Shown piece after piece: positions 23,833-33,970 of a stretch of DNA of 64,000 nt. Source of the stretch: DATFVJ01 sp963820395 (lineage in GTDB: Bacteria; Actinomycetota; Actinomycetes; Streptosporangiales; Streptosporangiaceae). Under the pieces are notes generated by a model, which searched no databases, was not told the origin of the DNA, and was given only the letters and a program-made list of their open reading frames with translations. The stretch lies in assembly GCA_963820395.1 (NCBI GenBank), contig CAWGAE010000013.1:124001-188000 (forward strand). The letters are read 5' to 3'. The translations under genes and the position numbers were made by a program. How positions within the stretch are numbered: position 1 is the stretch's first letter; each line of letters starts with the position of its first letter.

Positions 23833-24663
23833 TCACAGTACGCGTAGGAACCGGTCTTCCGGCTTGCGTATGACGAAAAGCAGTTCATCATGCGCGTCGG
23901 TGTACCGCCCGCGCGAGGCGCCCGCGGCGAGCCGTCGCGCGGCGTCTAGGACCCGCCAGCACGCGCCAGGACCAGTCAGGTCGCTGTGGTTGGCTTGGCG
24001 CTCGGCGATTACGAGGCCACGCATCGTCGCATACCCCCGGATCCCCGGGCCGGATACGATCTCCTCGTACACGGCGGGGTAAGGCCCAGGCTCTCCGGGC
24101 CGCAAGCGGCGCCAGGCGAGTTCGCGTACCCGCCCGGGGAGTGCCGCGGCGAACCGGTCGACGATGCCCGCCGCGCACTCCCTGTCGGCGGTCCGCAACA
24201 GCAGGAGGCCGCCGGGTCTCAGCGCCGCCACGAACCGGTCGAGGACCAGTTCGACGTGCCGGATCCGTTCGAGCAGTCCGGCGCAGTGCACGATGTCGAA
24301 CGAGCGCGGCGGAAGCGCCACGGTGCGCAGATCATCGAGCGTGAACGACTCCAGGTCGCTGCGCGCTTCGGCGACACCCCTGGTGAGCGGATGGTCGTGA
24401 TCGACCCCGGTGACCCGGATGTCGAAACCGGCCGCGCGCAGCCGCTCCACGCCAAGGTCGCCGACGATGCGGCCGCACCCGGCCTCGAGCAGGCAGACTT
24501 GGCGACCTTCACGGTGATGGGCGTAGTCATGCACCGCGCCTGCGAACATTTCGGCGGTGTCCGGGCTCTCTGCGAACACCTGCTGGCCCTCAATTGGGGC
24601 CGGATCCTCACTGATGCGAGTCACGAACTCGTAGGGTAGCGACTCGGATGCCCAGGTCTGCAA
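23833..24663 (-). CDS. SAM-dependent methyltransferase
   Basis: Class I methyltransferase fold. Motif I is LLEAGCGRIVGDLG, motif II VTGVDHDHPLT, motif IV FDIVHCAGLLERI and the post-motif RPGGLLLLRTADRE. Substrate unknown; the long C-terminal region with RRLRPGEPGPYPAVYEE resembles methyltransferases that act on small molecules. The frame stays open up to 24,906, into the divergent mfd gene, so the start is unclear; TTG 24663 is my choice because it follows GGGGG and keeps the conserved part. Divergent from mfd with a short promoter space. Confidence 0.7.
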   Translation of the reverse strand: MQTWASESLPYEFVTRISEDPAPIEGQQVFAESPDTAEMFAGAVHDYAHHREGRQVCLLEAGCGRIVGDLGVERLRAAGFDIRVTGVDHDHPLTRGVAEARSDLESFTLDDLRTVALPPRSFDIVHCAGLLERIRHVELVLDRFVAALRPGGLLLLRTADRECAAGIVDRFAAALPGRVRELAWRRLRPGEPGPYPAVYEEIVSGPGIRGYATMRGLVIAERQANHSDLTGPGACWRVLDAARRLAAGASRGRYTDAHDELLFVIRKPEDRFLRVL

Positions 24664-24810
24664 GGACCCCCAAGACCGGCGAGTCGGCCCTTCCTGTACC
24701 AGGCCAACCCGCCGACACGTACCAGGCCACCACCCGGCACGCTCTAAGCTTGAGAAGAACCCCCCGTGCTGCCTTGGCCCGGGGATTTTTGGGCTGCCGC
24801 TAGCGAGATT

Positions 24811-27800
24811 ATGAGCCTTGCCGGACTTCTCGGCGTCATCGCCGAAGACCCTGAGCTTCGCCGTGCCCTTGACCATGCCCGCGGTGCGGGCGGGGCGCTT
24901 GACCATGCCTTTGAGGCTGGCACCGACTTTGTCGCACCCGCCGCGCTGCGGCCGTTCATCGCGGCCGCACTCGCTCGCCCGGGTACCCCGGACGGTTCAG
25001 GTGGGCCGGGTGTTGCTGACGGCAGCGCCGCGCCGCCGCCGTTCATCCTCGCCGTCACCGCCACCGGCCGTGAGGCCGAGGATCTGACCGCCGCCCTCAC
25101 CTCCTTGCTGCCATCGAACGCGGTGGCGTGCTTCCCGGCCTGGGAGACGCTCCCGCACGAACGGCTTTCGCCGCGGTCCGACACCGTGGGTCAGCGGCTC
25201 GCCGTGCTCCGCAGGCTGGCGCACCCGGACCCCGCACCGTCGGTTGAAGTAGGGCCCGCGGAACCAGGCAAGGGAGCACGGCCAGCCGAACCGGGGCCAG
25301 CCGAACCGGGGCCAGCCGAACCGGGGCCAGCCGAACCGGGGCCAGCCGAACCGGGGCCAGCCGAACCGGGGCCAGCCGAACCGGGGCCAGCCGAACCGGG
25401 GCCAGCCGAACCAGGACCCGCCGAACCAGGACCCGCCACTGGCGCGCTCCAGGTCGTCGTCGCCCCGGCACGCAGCCTCTTGCAGCCCATCGTGGCCGGG
25501 CTAGGTGAAATCGAGCCGATCAGGTTGCGGACCGGCGACGAGGCGGACCTTGAGGACGTGCTCACCAGGCTTGTCGAGGCCGGGTACGCACGCGCGGACC
25601 TGGTCGAGAAGCGCGGCGACTTCGCGGTCCGCGGCGGCATCCTCGACATCTTCCCGCCCATCGAGGAGCATCCGCTGCGGATCGACTTCTTCGGCGACAC
25701 GGTGGAAGAGATCAGGTACTTCAAGGTCGCTGACCAGCGCAGCATGGAGCCGGCCGCCGGCGGGCTGTGGGCGCCGCCGTGCCGCGAACTGCTTCTCACC
25801 CCCGCGGTCCGTGCTGCCGCCAAACGGCTGGCAGCGGAACACCCCGGTCTTGCCGAGGTACTCGGCAAGCTGGCGGAAGGCGTCGGCGTGGAGGGCATGG
25901 AGGCCTTCGCGCCCGTGCTCGCCGAGCGGATGGATCTGCTGATCGACCATGTTCCGGCCGGCGGCCGCGTGCTCGCCTGCGATCCGGAACGCATCCGCGC
26001 CCGCGCCGCCGAGCTTGTCCGGACCAGCCAGGAGTTCCTCGACGCGTCCTGGGTGAACGCGGCGGCTGGCGGGCGGGCGCCGATCGACCTCGGCGGCGCC
26101 GCCTTCAGGCCGATCGAGGAGATCCGCGCGGCCGCCGACCAGCTCGGTCTTTCCTGGTGGACGCTGACCCCGTTCGGCACCGACCAGCGGGGCGATGCTG
26201 GCACCCAGGGCGGGCAGCCGCCCGGCGGCGCCACCGGACCAGCCGGCGACAGCGCGCGTGAGCCGTTCAGGATCAATGTGAAACCTGCCGAGTCCTACCG
26301 CGGCGACACCGACCGTGCGCTTCGTGACGTACGGGCCTGGCTCTCCGACGGCTGGCGGGTCGTGCTGGTCACCGAGGGTCATGGGCCTGCGCAGCGGCTC
26401 GCGGAACTGCTCCGCGACGGTGGTCTCGGTGCCAGGCTCGCGGACCTGCCCGATCCGGCGGAGCCGCCCGAGCCCGGTGTCCCCTATGTCGCGACCGGGC
26501 TTGTCGAGCACGGTTTCGTCGTGGCCGGGCGTGCGGACCGCGCTACTGACCGAAAGCGACCTCGCGGGCCAGCGGGCGAGCACGAAGGACATGCGGCGGC
26601 TTCCGGCCAGGCGCCGCGGCGGAATCGATCCGCTGCGGCTGCGCCCGGGCGACTACGTCGTGCACGAACAGCACGGGGTCGGCCGCTATGTCGAGATGAC
26701 GAGCCGCACGATACACGGCGCCACCCGCGAGTACCTGGTCATTGAGTACGCGCCGGGCAAACGCGGCCAGCCGCCGGACCGCCTCTACGTACCCACCGAC
26801 CAGCTTGACGAGGTCACCAGGTATGTCGGCGGTGAGGCACCCACCCTGCACAGGCTCGGCGGCGCGGACTGGGCGAAGACCAAGGGGCGGGCGCGCAAGG
26901 CGGTCCGCCAGATCGCCGGCGAGCTGATCCGGCTGTACTCTGCCCGAACCGCGTCCCCCGGGCACCCGTTCGGCCCGGACACCCCGTGGCAGCGCGAGCT
27001 CGAAGACGCCTTCCCATACGTGGAGACGCCGGACCAGCTCGCGGCCATCGAAGAGGTCAAGCTCGACATGGAGCGGCCGGTCCCGATGGACCGGCTGATC
27101 AGCGGCGACGTCGGTTACGGCAAGACCGAGATCGCGGTTCGCGCGGCATTCAAGGCGGTGCAGGACGGCATGCAGGTGGCGGTCCTGGTGCCCACGACAC
27201 TGCTCGCCCAGCAGCACCTGTCCACGTTTACCGAGCGCTACGCGCCGTTCCCCGTCGAGGTACGGCCGCTCTCGCGCTTCCAGAGCGACGCCGAGACCGC
27301 AGGCACTCTCCGTGGGCTCGCTGACGGGTCCGTGGATGTGGTGATCGGGACCCACCGGCTGCTCTCACCCGACACCAGGTTCAAGCGGCTGGGCCTGGTG
27401 GTGATCGACGAGGAGCAGCGTTTCGGCGTCGAGCATAAGGAGTACCTGAAACGGCTGCGGACCGAGGTGGATGTGCTCTCCATGTCCGCGACGCCGATTC
27501 CGCGCACGCTGGAGATGGGCGTGGCGGGGATACGCGAGATGTCCACCATCCTGACCCCGCCCGAGGAGCGGCACCCGGTGCTCACCTTCGTCGGGTGCTA
27601 CGACGAGAAGCAGATCGCCGCGGCCATCCACCGCGAGCTGTTGCGCGACGGCCAGGTGTTCTTCGTGCACAACCGCGTCGCGAGCATCGACAAGGTGGCG
27701 GCCAGGGTCGCGGCACTCGTGCCAGAGGCGAGGGTGGCGTCCGCGCACGGCCAGCTCCACGAGCGTGCCCTCGAGCAGATCATGGTCGACTTCTGGGAGA

Positions 27801-28669
27801 AGAACTACGACGTGCTCGTGGCCACCACGATCGTGGAGTCCGGGCTGGACATCCCGAACGCCAACACGCTCATCGTGGACCGTGCCGACGTGTACGGACT
27901 CTCGCAGCTGCACCAGTTGAGGGGCCGGGTCGGGCGCGGGCGCGAGCGCGCTTACGCGTACTTCCTCTACCCACCGGAGAAACCGCTCACCGAGACGGCA
28001 CATGAGCGGCTCGCGACGATCGCGCAGCATACCGAGATGGGTGCGGGCATGTACGTCGCGATGAAGGACCTGGAGATCCGCGGGGCAGGAAACCTGCTCG
28101 GTGGCGAGCAGTCCGGTCACATCGCCGGAGTTGGTTTCGATCTCTACGTGCGGATGATCGGCGAGGCGGTCCGTGAGCTGAAGGGCGACGGCCCGGCGGA
28201 GCGGCCGGAAGTGCGGGTGGATCTGCCGGTGAACGCGCACATACCGCACGACTACATCGGCGGCGAGCGGCTGCGGCTCGAGGCCTACACGCGGATCGCC
28301 GCGATCGACTCCGACGACGGGATCGTGGCGGTGCGGGAGGAACTGACCGACCGGTACGGCAGGCCTCCGGAGCCGGTGGAGAACCTGCTCGAAGTCGCGC
28401 GGCTACGCTCGCGTGCCCGCCGCGTCGGGCTCACCGACCTGCGGCTGCAGGGAAGTTACCTGCGGTTCGCTCCGGTGGAGCTGCCCGAGTCACGCCAGGT
28501 CCGTGCGCAGCGGCTGTACCCGAAGACCGTGCTCAAACCACAGGTGCGTACCATGCTCGTACCGGTGCCGAGGACCGCGGTCGTGGGCGGCAGGCCACTG
28601 CGTGACGCGGAGCTGCTCGCATGGTGCGGCGAACTTGTCAGGGCTGTATTCGACGGTATTCAACACTGA
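24811..28669 (+). pseudogene. mfd: Transcription-repair coupling factor Mfd, frameshifted
   Basis: Removes stalled RNA polymerase and recruits UvrA. Start ATG 24811 (MSLAGLLGVIAEDPELR) matches the family. UvrB-like part: ACFPAWETLPHERLSPRSDT, then GDFAVRGGILDIFPP; RNA-polymerase-interaction part YVVHEQHGVGRYVEM; helicase motifs SGDVGYGKTE, DEEQRFGV, SATPIPRT and QLRGRVGRG, all present. At about 26,530 one extra base (GCC GGG C GTG CGG) moves the frame: the first part ends in a nonsense tail at 26,745, the second is open from 26,315 to 28,669. Total about 1,285 residues, enlarged by a repeat near residue 160. Because the rest is well kept, a sequencing indel is likely. Confidence 0.92.
25283..25437 (+). 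repeat. 15-bp minisatellite inside mfd
   Basis: About ten copies of the unit CCGAACCGGGGCCAG in tandem, the last two varied to CCGAACCAGGACCCG. In the mfd frame it gives repeats of Gly-Pro-Ala-Glu-Pro. It lies in the linker between the two parts of the UvrB-like module, where length changes are probably tolerated. Confidence 0.9.
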
Positions 28670-28735
28670 AGTGCCGGATGGACCCGATGGTGCGGCGTAA
28701 GCCGCCGCGCCTTGCACGCGAGGAAGGACATCGCC

Positions 28736-29417
28736 GTGTTCCGCACTGCGATCAGGGGTACCGCAGCGGTGGGCGCGCTGGCCGCGCTCGTCTCGCTCAC
28801 CGCATGCGGCCCGGTCCAGATGGGCGCGGCGGCCCTGTTCGGCACAGAGCGTGTCTCGACATCCACGCTCTCGAATGAGGTCGCGTCGCTGGACAGCTGT
28901 GTACCAGGCGCACCCGTCACTGCAGAGCGAGGTGCAGTACAAACCGGCCGACATGCCCCGGCTCGTGCTCATGTGGCTGGTGCGGTTCCGCGTCGTCGAC
29001 GCCATCGCGGCGCGCAGCGGCGTGCAGGTGACCCCGGCCGAGGCGCAGCAAGCGCTGGTCCGGGCCGCCGCGCAGATCGAACAGCAGACTGGCTCGGCCA
29101 TCACCCCGGCGCAGTTCGCGGTGTTCAACGCCCTGCCTCCCAGCCTGACCGCCGCGTATGGGCGCTATCAGGCGACCATCGAGAAGCTTGCCGTGGTTTA
29201 CACCGGCGCGAAGAACGCTTCCTCGTTGACGGCCGCTCAGCAGCAGCAGTTTGCTGCTCGGATCAGCGCCGAGGTGGCTGCCACCACCAAGCGTCTCGGT
29301 ATCAAGATCAATCCGCAGTTTGGCCAGCTCAACGCGGCACAGCTCACGATCAGCCCACCGCAAATCCCGCTGTCGCGGTCGGCCGCCCTCGGAGCCGCTC
29401 AGCTGTCTTCGGGCTGA
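28736..29417 (+). pseudogene. SurA-N-like lipoprotein, frameshifted
   Basis: Exported lipoprotein with the N-terminal helical domain of SurA-type chaperones, usual beside mfd in actinomycetes. GTG 28736 follows GAGGAAGGA. Signal peptide and lipobox VSLTAC (Cys24) lead into GPVQMGAAALFGTERVSTST. At about 28,899 one extra base (GAC AGC T GTG TAC) shifts the frame: the first frame becomes nonsense, while the correct one continues VYQAHPSLQSEVQYKPADM to SAALGAAQLSSG, stop at 29,417. The joined protein has about 226 residues and no PPIase domain. Same type of single-base insertion as in mfd. Confidence 0.8.
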
Positions 29418-29422
29418 GCAGC

Positions 29423-30562
29423 ATGGCGCGATCAAGGGCCGCAGGCCCGTCGGCGGACAGCTGGCCGGCGGATAGCCGATTGATCGTGCTGCGCACTACG
29501 ACCCGGGTGGCGCCTGGGCTGCTGACCCTGCCCGCCTGGCAGGCGCTTCGCGCCGCAGGCAAGATCCTTGCCGGATCGCCCGATCATCCGCAGCTCGCCG
29601 CGCTCGATCAGGCGGGCATAGCGTGGGCACTTGCCCCCGAGGAGCCCGCCGCGGCACGTGCCAGGCGGCTGATCGCGCTGACCCGTGCCGGCGGTGCGCG
29701 TGTCCTGTGGCTCGCCGCGCACGTGGGCGAGGATGACGTGCCGGCCGCGATCGCGGAGGCCGGCTTCGACGCCCAGGTGCTGTACGGGTCGTACGATCTA
29801 CCCGGCGGCCGGCTGCTCGACTTGGTCACGACGATGGATGCGCTCCGCACCGACTGCCCGTGGGACGCCAAGCAGACTCATCGCTCGCTCGCGCCGCACC
29901 TGATCGAGGAGTCGTACGAGGCGCTTGAGGCGCTGGAGGCCGGCGACGCGCAGGCGTTGCGGGACGAACTTGGCGACGTACTGCTCCAGGTGGTATTTCA
30001 CGCCCGCATTGCCGCCGAGCGCGAGGATGGCACCCGGTTCACGATCGACGACGTGGCCGATGCCATCGTGGGCAAGCTTGTGCGCAGGCATCCGCATGTG
30101 TTCGGGAACGTACGGGTGTCGGGCGCGGATGAGGTGCGGGCCAACTGGGCGGCGATCAAGGCCGCTGAACGGGGGGAAAAGCGCGGCAGGCCAGGCTCGG
30201 CGCTGGACGGCGTACCGTTCGGCCAGCCGGCCCTGTCGCTGGCCGCGCAACTGCACGACCGGGCTGCCGAGGCCGGCGCCCCGGCGGGACTGGCCGGACC
30301 CGGTTACGCGCGATTGGGTCCCGGACCCGGTGACGCGCGATTGGGTCCCGGACCCGGTGACGCCGGACCGGGTGCAGCGGTACCGGGTGCCGCGATCCCT
30401 GGCACCGATGGCGCAGGCGAGCTTGGCGCGAGGCTGCTCGCGCTTGTGGCGGAGGCCCGCGCCGCGGGGTTCGACCCCGAACTCGAGCTACGCGCCGCCG
30501 CGCGGAGGTTTGCCGACCGCGTCCAAGCGTGGGAGCGGCAGAACTCGCCGGTAGTCGACTAG
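29423..30562 (+). CDS. mazG: MazG nucleoside triphosphate pyrophosphohydrolase
   Basis: Hydrolyses (d)NTPs to monophosphates, removing aberrant nucleotides or lowering ppGpp. 379 residues from ATG 29423. An N-terminal half of about 130 residues is typical of actinobacterial MazG; the catalytic part has MDALRTDCPWDAKQTHRSL, HLIEESYEALEALE (the E-E-x-x-E metal site) and DELGDVLLQVVFHA. A Gly/Pro repeat (ARLGPGPGD twice) is inserted near residue 295, before the last helices. Six bases after the lipoprotein gene, followed by eno. Confidence 0.92.
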   Translation: MARSRAAGPSADSWPADSRLIVLRTTTRVAPGLLTLPAWQALRAAGKILAGSPDHPQLAALDQAGIAWALAPEEPAAARARRLIALTRAGGARVLWLAAHVGEDDVPAAIAEAGFDAQVLYGSYDLPGGRLLDLVTTMDALRTDCPWDAKQTHRSLAPHLIEESYEALEALEAGDAQALRDELGDVLLQVVFHARIAAEREDGTRFTIDDVADAIVGKLVRRHPHVFGNVRVSGADEVRANWAAIKAAERGEKRGRPGSALDGVPFGQPALSLAAQLHDRAAEAGAPAGLAGPGYARLGPGPGDARLGPGPGDAGPGAAVPGAAIPGTDGAGELGARLLALVAEARAAGFDPELELRAAARRFADRVQAWERQNSPVVD

Positions 30563-30621
30563 GCTCCAATGCGGACATGTTGACCTTCCAAGGGACTTCC
30601 CGACCATCAAAGGAGCACCTC

Positions 30622-31908
30622 ATGGCGGCTGTCGATGCCATCCATGCCAGGCAGATCCTCGATTCGAGGGGCAACCCCACCGTCGAGGTGGAGGTCTTGC
30701 TCGACGACGGCTCACTGGGCCGTGCAGGGGTGCCGAGCGGTGCCTCGACCGGCGCGTCCGAGGCGGTGGAGCTGCGCGACGGCGAGAGCGAATACGGCGG
30801 CAAGAGCGTTCACGGCGCGGTCGCGACCGTAGTCGACGTGATCCAGCGCGAACTGATCGGCCACGACGCCGACGATCAGCGGATCATCGATCAGATCATG
30901 ATCGACATGGACGGAACGCCGAACAAGTCCCGGCTCGGCGCGAACGCGATCATAGGCGTGAGCCTGGCCGTCGCGAGGGCCGCCGCGGACTCCGCCGACC
31001 TGCCGCTCTTCCGCTACCTCGGCGGGCCCAACGCCCGGATGCTTCCCGTCCCCATGTTCAACATCCTCAACGGCGGCGCGCACGCCGACACCAACGTCGA
31101 CATACAGGAGTTCATGATCGGGCCGATCGGCGCGCCGACGTTCGCGGAGGCCCTCCGCTGGGGCGCCGAGAGCTACCATGCCCTGAAGTCCGTGCTCAAG
31201 CAGCACGGCCTGAACACGGGAGTCGGCGACGAGGGCGGCTTCGCCCCAGATCTGGAGCACAACAGGGCGGCGCTCGATCTGATCACCGAGGCGATCGGCA
31301 AGGCCGGCTTCACGCCCGGTCAGGACATCGCGCTGGGGTTGGACGCGGCGGCCAACAGTTTCTATCAGGATGGCTCCTACGTCTTCGATGGCGGCCCGCG
31401 CAGTGCGCAGCAGATGACGCAGATCTACACCGAGTGGCTGGACAACTATCCGATCATTTCGCTCGAGGATCCACTCGACGAGGAGGACTGGGCAGGCTGG
31501 CGGGAGCTGACCGCGGCTATCGGTTCACGGGTACAGGTGGTCGGGGATGACCTGTTCGTCACCAACCCGGAGCTGATCCGCCGCGGAATCGAGGAACAGT
31601 CGGCGAACGCGCTCCTTGTGAAGGTCAACCAGATCGGCACGCTCAGCGAGACATTCGATGCGGTTGAGCTCGCGCACCGTAACAGCTTCCGCTGCATGAT
31701 CAGCCACCGCTCTGGTGAGACCGAGGACACCACGATCGCCGACCTTGTCGTGGCGACCGGATGTGGCCAGATCAAAACCGGCGCGCCTGCCAGGTCCGAA
31801 CGCGTCGCCAAGTACAATCAGTTGCTGCGCATCGAGGAGACGCTTGACGACGCGGCGGCCTACGCGGGAGCCGGTGCGTTCCCGCGGTTCCTGGTGCAGG
31901 AGGGCTGA
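30622..31908 (+). CDS. eno: Enolase
   Basis: Glycolytic interconversion of 2-phosphoglycerate and phosphoenolpyruvate; also part of RNA degradosome-like assemblies. 428 residues from ATG 30622 with AAAGGAG upstream. Seen: ARQILDSRGNPTVEVEVLLD at the start, PSGASTG substrate loop, GVGDEGGFAPD, metal ligands in SLEDPLDEEDW and VVGDDLFVTN, catalytic Lys in LLVKVNQIGT and the signature SHRSGETEDTTIADL. Fully intact. Between mazG and ftsB, the usual actinobacterial order. Confidence 0.98.
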   Translation: MAAVDAIHARQILDSRGNPTVEVEVLLDDGSLGRAGVPSGASTGASEAVELRDGESEYGGKSVHGAVATVVDVIQRELIGHDADDQRIIDQIMIDMDGTPNKSRLGANAIIGVSLAVARAAADSADLPLFRYLGGPNARMLPVPMFNILNGGAHADTNVDIQEFMIGPIGAPTFAEALRWGAESYHALKSVLKQHGLNTGVGDEGGFAPDLEHNRAALDLITEAIGKAGFTPGQDIALGLDAAANSFYQDGSYVFDGGPRSAQQMTQIYTEWLDNYPIISLEDPLDEEDWAGWRELTAAIGSRVQVVGDDLFVTNPELIRRGIEEQSANALLVKVNQIGTLSETFDAVELAHRNSFRCMISHRSGETEDTTIADLVVATGCGQIKTGAPARSERVAKYNQLLRIEETLDDAAAYAGAGAFPRFLVQEG

Positions 31909-31934
31909 GTACGGATCGTATTGGCGGCCCGTTG

Positions 31935-32384
31935 ATGGCACAGGAGAACGGCGGCCCCCTGCTGGGTGAGGGCGCCGGTGGCGCCTCGCCCGCCCGCTCC
32001 AGCGAGCGTGGCAGGCCACGGCTGACGAGCCGCGCCGCGGTTCTCGCGGTCGTGATCTGTGCGATCGCGCTGAGCCTCGCCTATCCGGTGCGGGAATACG
32101 TCGCGCAGCAGCGGCAGATCGACCAGCTCGAGGCGCAGCACATGATGGAAGAGGGCCAGGTGCGCAGCCTCGAAGCCGAGCAGCAGCAGCTGAGCGACCC
32201 GCAGTACATCGAGGATCAGGCACGGGCCCGGCTGAACATGTGCATGCCGGACGAGACCTGTTACGTGATCATTAATGGGCAAACACCCGGCGGACTGCTG
32301 CAGCCGCCTCGTGCCAGTCGCGGCGCCTGGTATGTGACCTTGTGGAAGTCGGTCGAGCAGGCAGACCATCAGGTGTCGCGGTGA
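31935..32384 (+). CDS. ftsB: FtsB/DivIC-type septum initiator
   Basis: Bitopic cell-division protein that bridges the FtsQ/FtsL complex. 149 residues from ATG 31935 (a TTG one codon earlier is possible). A 30-residue cytoplasmic start with many Ser/Gly/Arg precedes one membrane helix (about 33-52, AAVLAVVICAIALSLAYPV), a coiled coil (QQRQIDQLEAQHMMEEGQVR) and the conserved DPQYIEDQARARLNM. The end overlaps the next start as GTGA. Confidence 0.92.
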   Translation: MAQENGGPLLGEGAGGASPARSSERGRPRLTSRAAVLAVVICAIALSLAYPVREYVAQQRQIDQLEAQHMMEEGQVRSLEAEQQQLSDPQYIEDQARARLNMCMPDETCYVIINGQTPGGLLQPPRASRGAWYVTLWKSVEQADHQVSR

Positions 32385-32927
32385 CCGTCGCGGACTCCGA
32401 CATCAAGGTGATCGCCGCGCAGCTTGGCCGCAGGCCCCGATGCGTACGTGCGATCGCCTGCCGCTGCCCATGTGGCCTGCCGTGTGTGATCGAGACCGCG
32501 CCGCGCCTCGACGATGGTGCGCCGTTCCCCACGCTGTACTACCTGACCTGCCCAAAAGCGGTTGCCGCGATCGGCACGCTGGAAGCCAGCGGTGAGATGA
32601 GGCAGATGGCTGATCGGCTGGCATCGGACGCCGGGCTGGGTCAGGCGTATCAGGCGGCGCACCGCGACTACCTCGCGCGGCGCGACGCCGCCGCGCGCGC
32701 CGCCGGCTTGGAACCGTTGCCGGCTGGCACGCCGAGCGCTGGCGGGATGCCCGGCCGGGTCAAGTGCGCTGCATGCCCTGGCCGCACACGAGCTCGCGGT
32801 GCCCGGGATGAACCCATTCGGCCGTGAGGCGCTTGCTGCGATCGGAAAGTGGTGGCAGGCCGGGCGATGCGTGGCGGCGGCGGAGGAGGCTGCAGACGGC
32901 GGTACGGGCGCCGCAGCGGTGTCATGA
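32381..32927 (+). pseudogene. DUF501 protein, frameshifted
   Basis: Conserved actinobacterial gene always between ftsB and ppx; function unknown. GTG 32381 overlaps the ftsB stop. The start VADSDIKVIAAQLGRRPRCV, the cysteines in ACRCPCGLPCVIETAPRL and LEDGAPFPTLYYLTCP-like region are present. After GRVKC one extra base at about 32,768 shifts the frame; the proper continuation is LHALAAHELAVPGMNPFGRE and GKWWQAGRCV, ending with a TGA at 32,927 that overlaps the ppx start (ATGA). Reading straight on gives a nonsense tail to 32,827. Third such insertion in this cluster. Confidence 0.85.
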
Positions 32928-33970
32928 CGCGGGTGGCGGCGCTCGACTGCGGCACCAACTCCCTGCGGCTGCTCGTGGCCGATGCCGGGCGCCGTGGCGA
33001 ACTGGCCGACGTGGTCCGGCTGATGGAGATCGTCCGGCTCGGCCAGGGTGTGGATCGCACGGGGCGGCTCATGCCGGAGGCGCTCAGCAGGACATTCGAG
33101 GCGCTTCGTCGGTATGCGGAGATCATCGCGGCCAATGACGCGACGGTGGTGCGCATGGTGGCGACGAGCGCGACCCGCGACGCGGCAAATGCCGCCGAGT
33201 TCACCAGTGGCGTGCGCAGTCTCCTCGGCATCGAGCCAGAGGTCGTGAGCGGCGAGGAGGAGGCGGCTCTGTCGTTCGTAGGCGCGACGGCCGAGCTTGC
33301 GGCAACCGGGCCGCCGGGCCCATACCTCGTGGTCGACATCGGCGGTGGCTCGACCGAGTTTGTGCTTGGCGGCGGCCAGGATTCGCTGGGCCAGGGTTGG
33401 CCTGGCGGCCAGGGTTCGCCGGAGGGCCAGGGTTGGCCGGGTGGCCAGGGCCGCCGCGGCGCGAGCGCTGGAGGCCGCATTGCCGCATCGGCGTCCGTGG
33501 ACATCGGCTGTGTGCGGATGACCGAACGTCACCTGCACAGCGATCCACCAGGCCCCAGCGAGATCGCGGCCGCCACGTCAGATATTGACGCGGCTCTCGA
33601 TCGGGTGGCGCGCGAGGTGCCTGACGCCGGCGAGGCCACGCTCATCGGGCTCGCCGGATCGGTCACCACACTGGCGGGCATCGCGCTTGGCCTGCAGGCT
33701 TACGATTCGTCGGCCACTCACCACGCTCGGATCACGGCTGTCCAGGTGCGCGCGGTGGCCAGGCAATTGCTCGGGCAAACCCGTGCGCAACGGGCGGCGA
33801 TCGGTGTCATGCATCCGGGTCGGGTGGACGTGATAGGCGCCGGAGTCCTGATCCTCGACCGTCTCATGGCTCGGTTCGGTTTCCACGACGTCCTGGTCAG
33901 CGAGCACGACATCCTGGACGGCATCGCCTGGTCGCTGGCGACAATGCCGGGCGTCGCCACGTATGGCTGA
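32924..33970 (+). CDS. ppx: Exopolyphosphatase/GppA-type phosphatase
   Basis: Hydrolyses polyphosphate or pppGpp. 348 residues from ATG 32924. ASKHA-fold motifs: ALDCGTNSLRLLVADA (phosphate 1), TSATRDAANAAEF, SGEEEAALSFVGA, VVDIGGGSTEFVLG (phosphate 2) and GLAGSVTTLAGIAL. An insertion of about 30 residues made of GQGWPGG-type repeats sits directly after the second phosphate motif, in a surface loop of the fold. Overlaps the UDG gene by eight bases. Confidence 0.92.
   Translation: MTRVAALDCGTNSLRLLVADAGRRGELADVVRLMEIVRLGQGVDRTGRLMPEALSRTFEALRRYAEIIAANDATVVRMVATSATRDAANAAEFTSGVRSLLGIEPEVVSGEEEAALSFVGATAELAATGPPGPYLVVDIGGGSTEFVLGGGQDSLGQGWPGGQGSPEGQGWPGGQGRRGASAGGRIAASASVDIGCVRMTERHLHSDPPGPSEIAAATSDIDAALDRVAREVPDAGEATLIGLAGSVTTLAGIALGLQAYDSSATHHARITAVQVRAVARQLLGQTRAQRAAIGVMHPGRVDVIGAGVLILDRLMARFGFHDVLVSEHDILDGIAWSLATMPGVATYG

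Noticed and set aside
25283..25437. Regular 15-bp repeats considered as a CRISPR array
   Set aside because: Units are contiguous without spacers and keep the mfd frame; no cas genes nearby.
25191..26276. 361-codon frame on the minus strand inside mfd, rich in GPGSAGPGSAG
   Set aside because: It is the antisense shadow of mfd including its repeat; no ribosome site and no domain, while the plus strand has clear Mfd motifs.
28712..30562. 616-codon frame joining lipoprotein start to mazG
   Set aside because: Only the first 60 and last 380 codons are protein-like; the middle is the wrong frame of the lipoprotein gene. Two separate genes with a frameshift in the first explain it.
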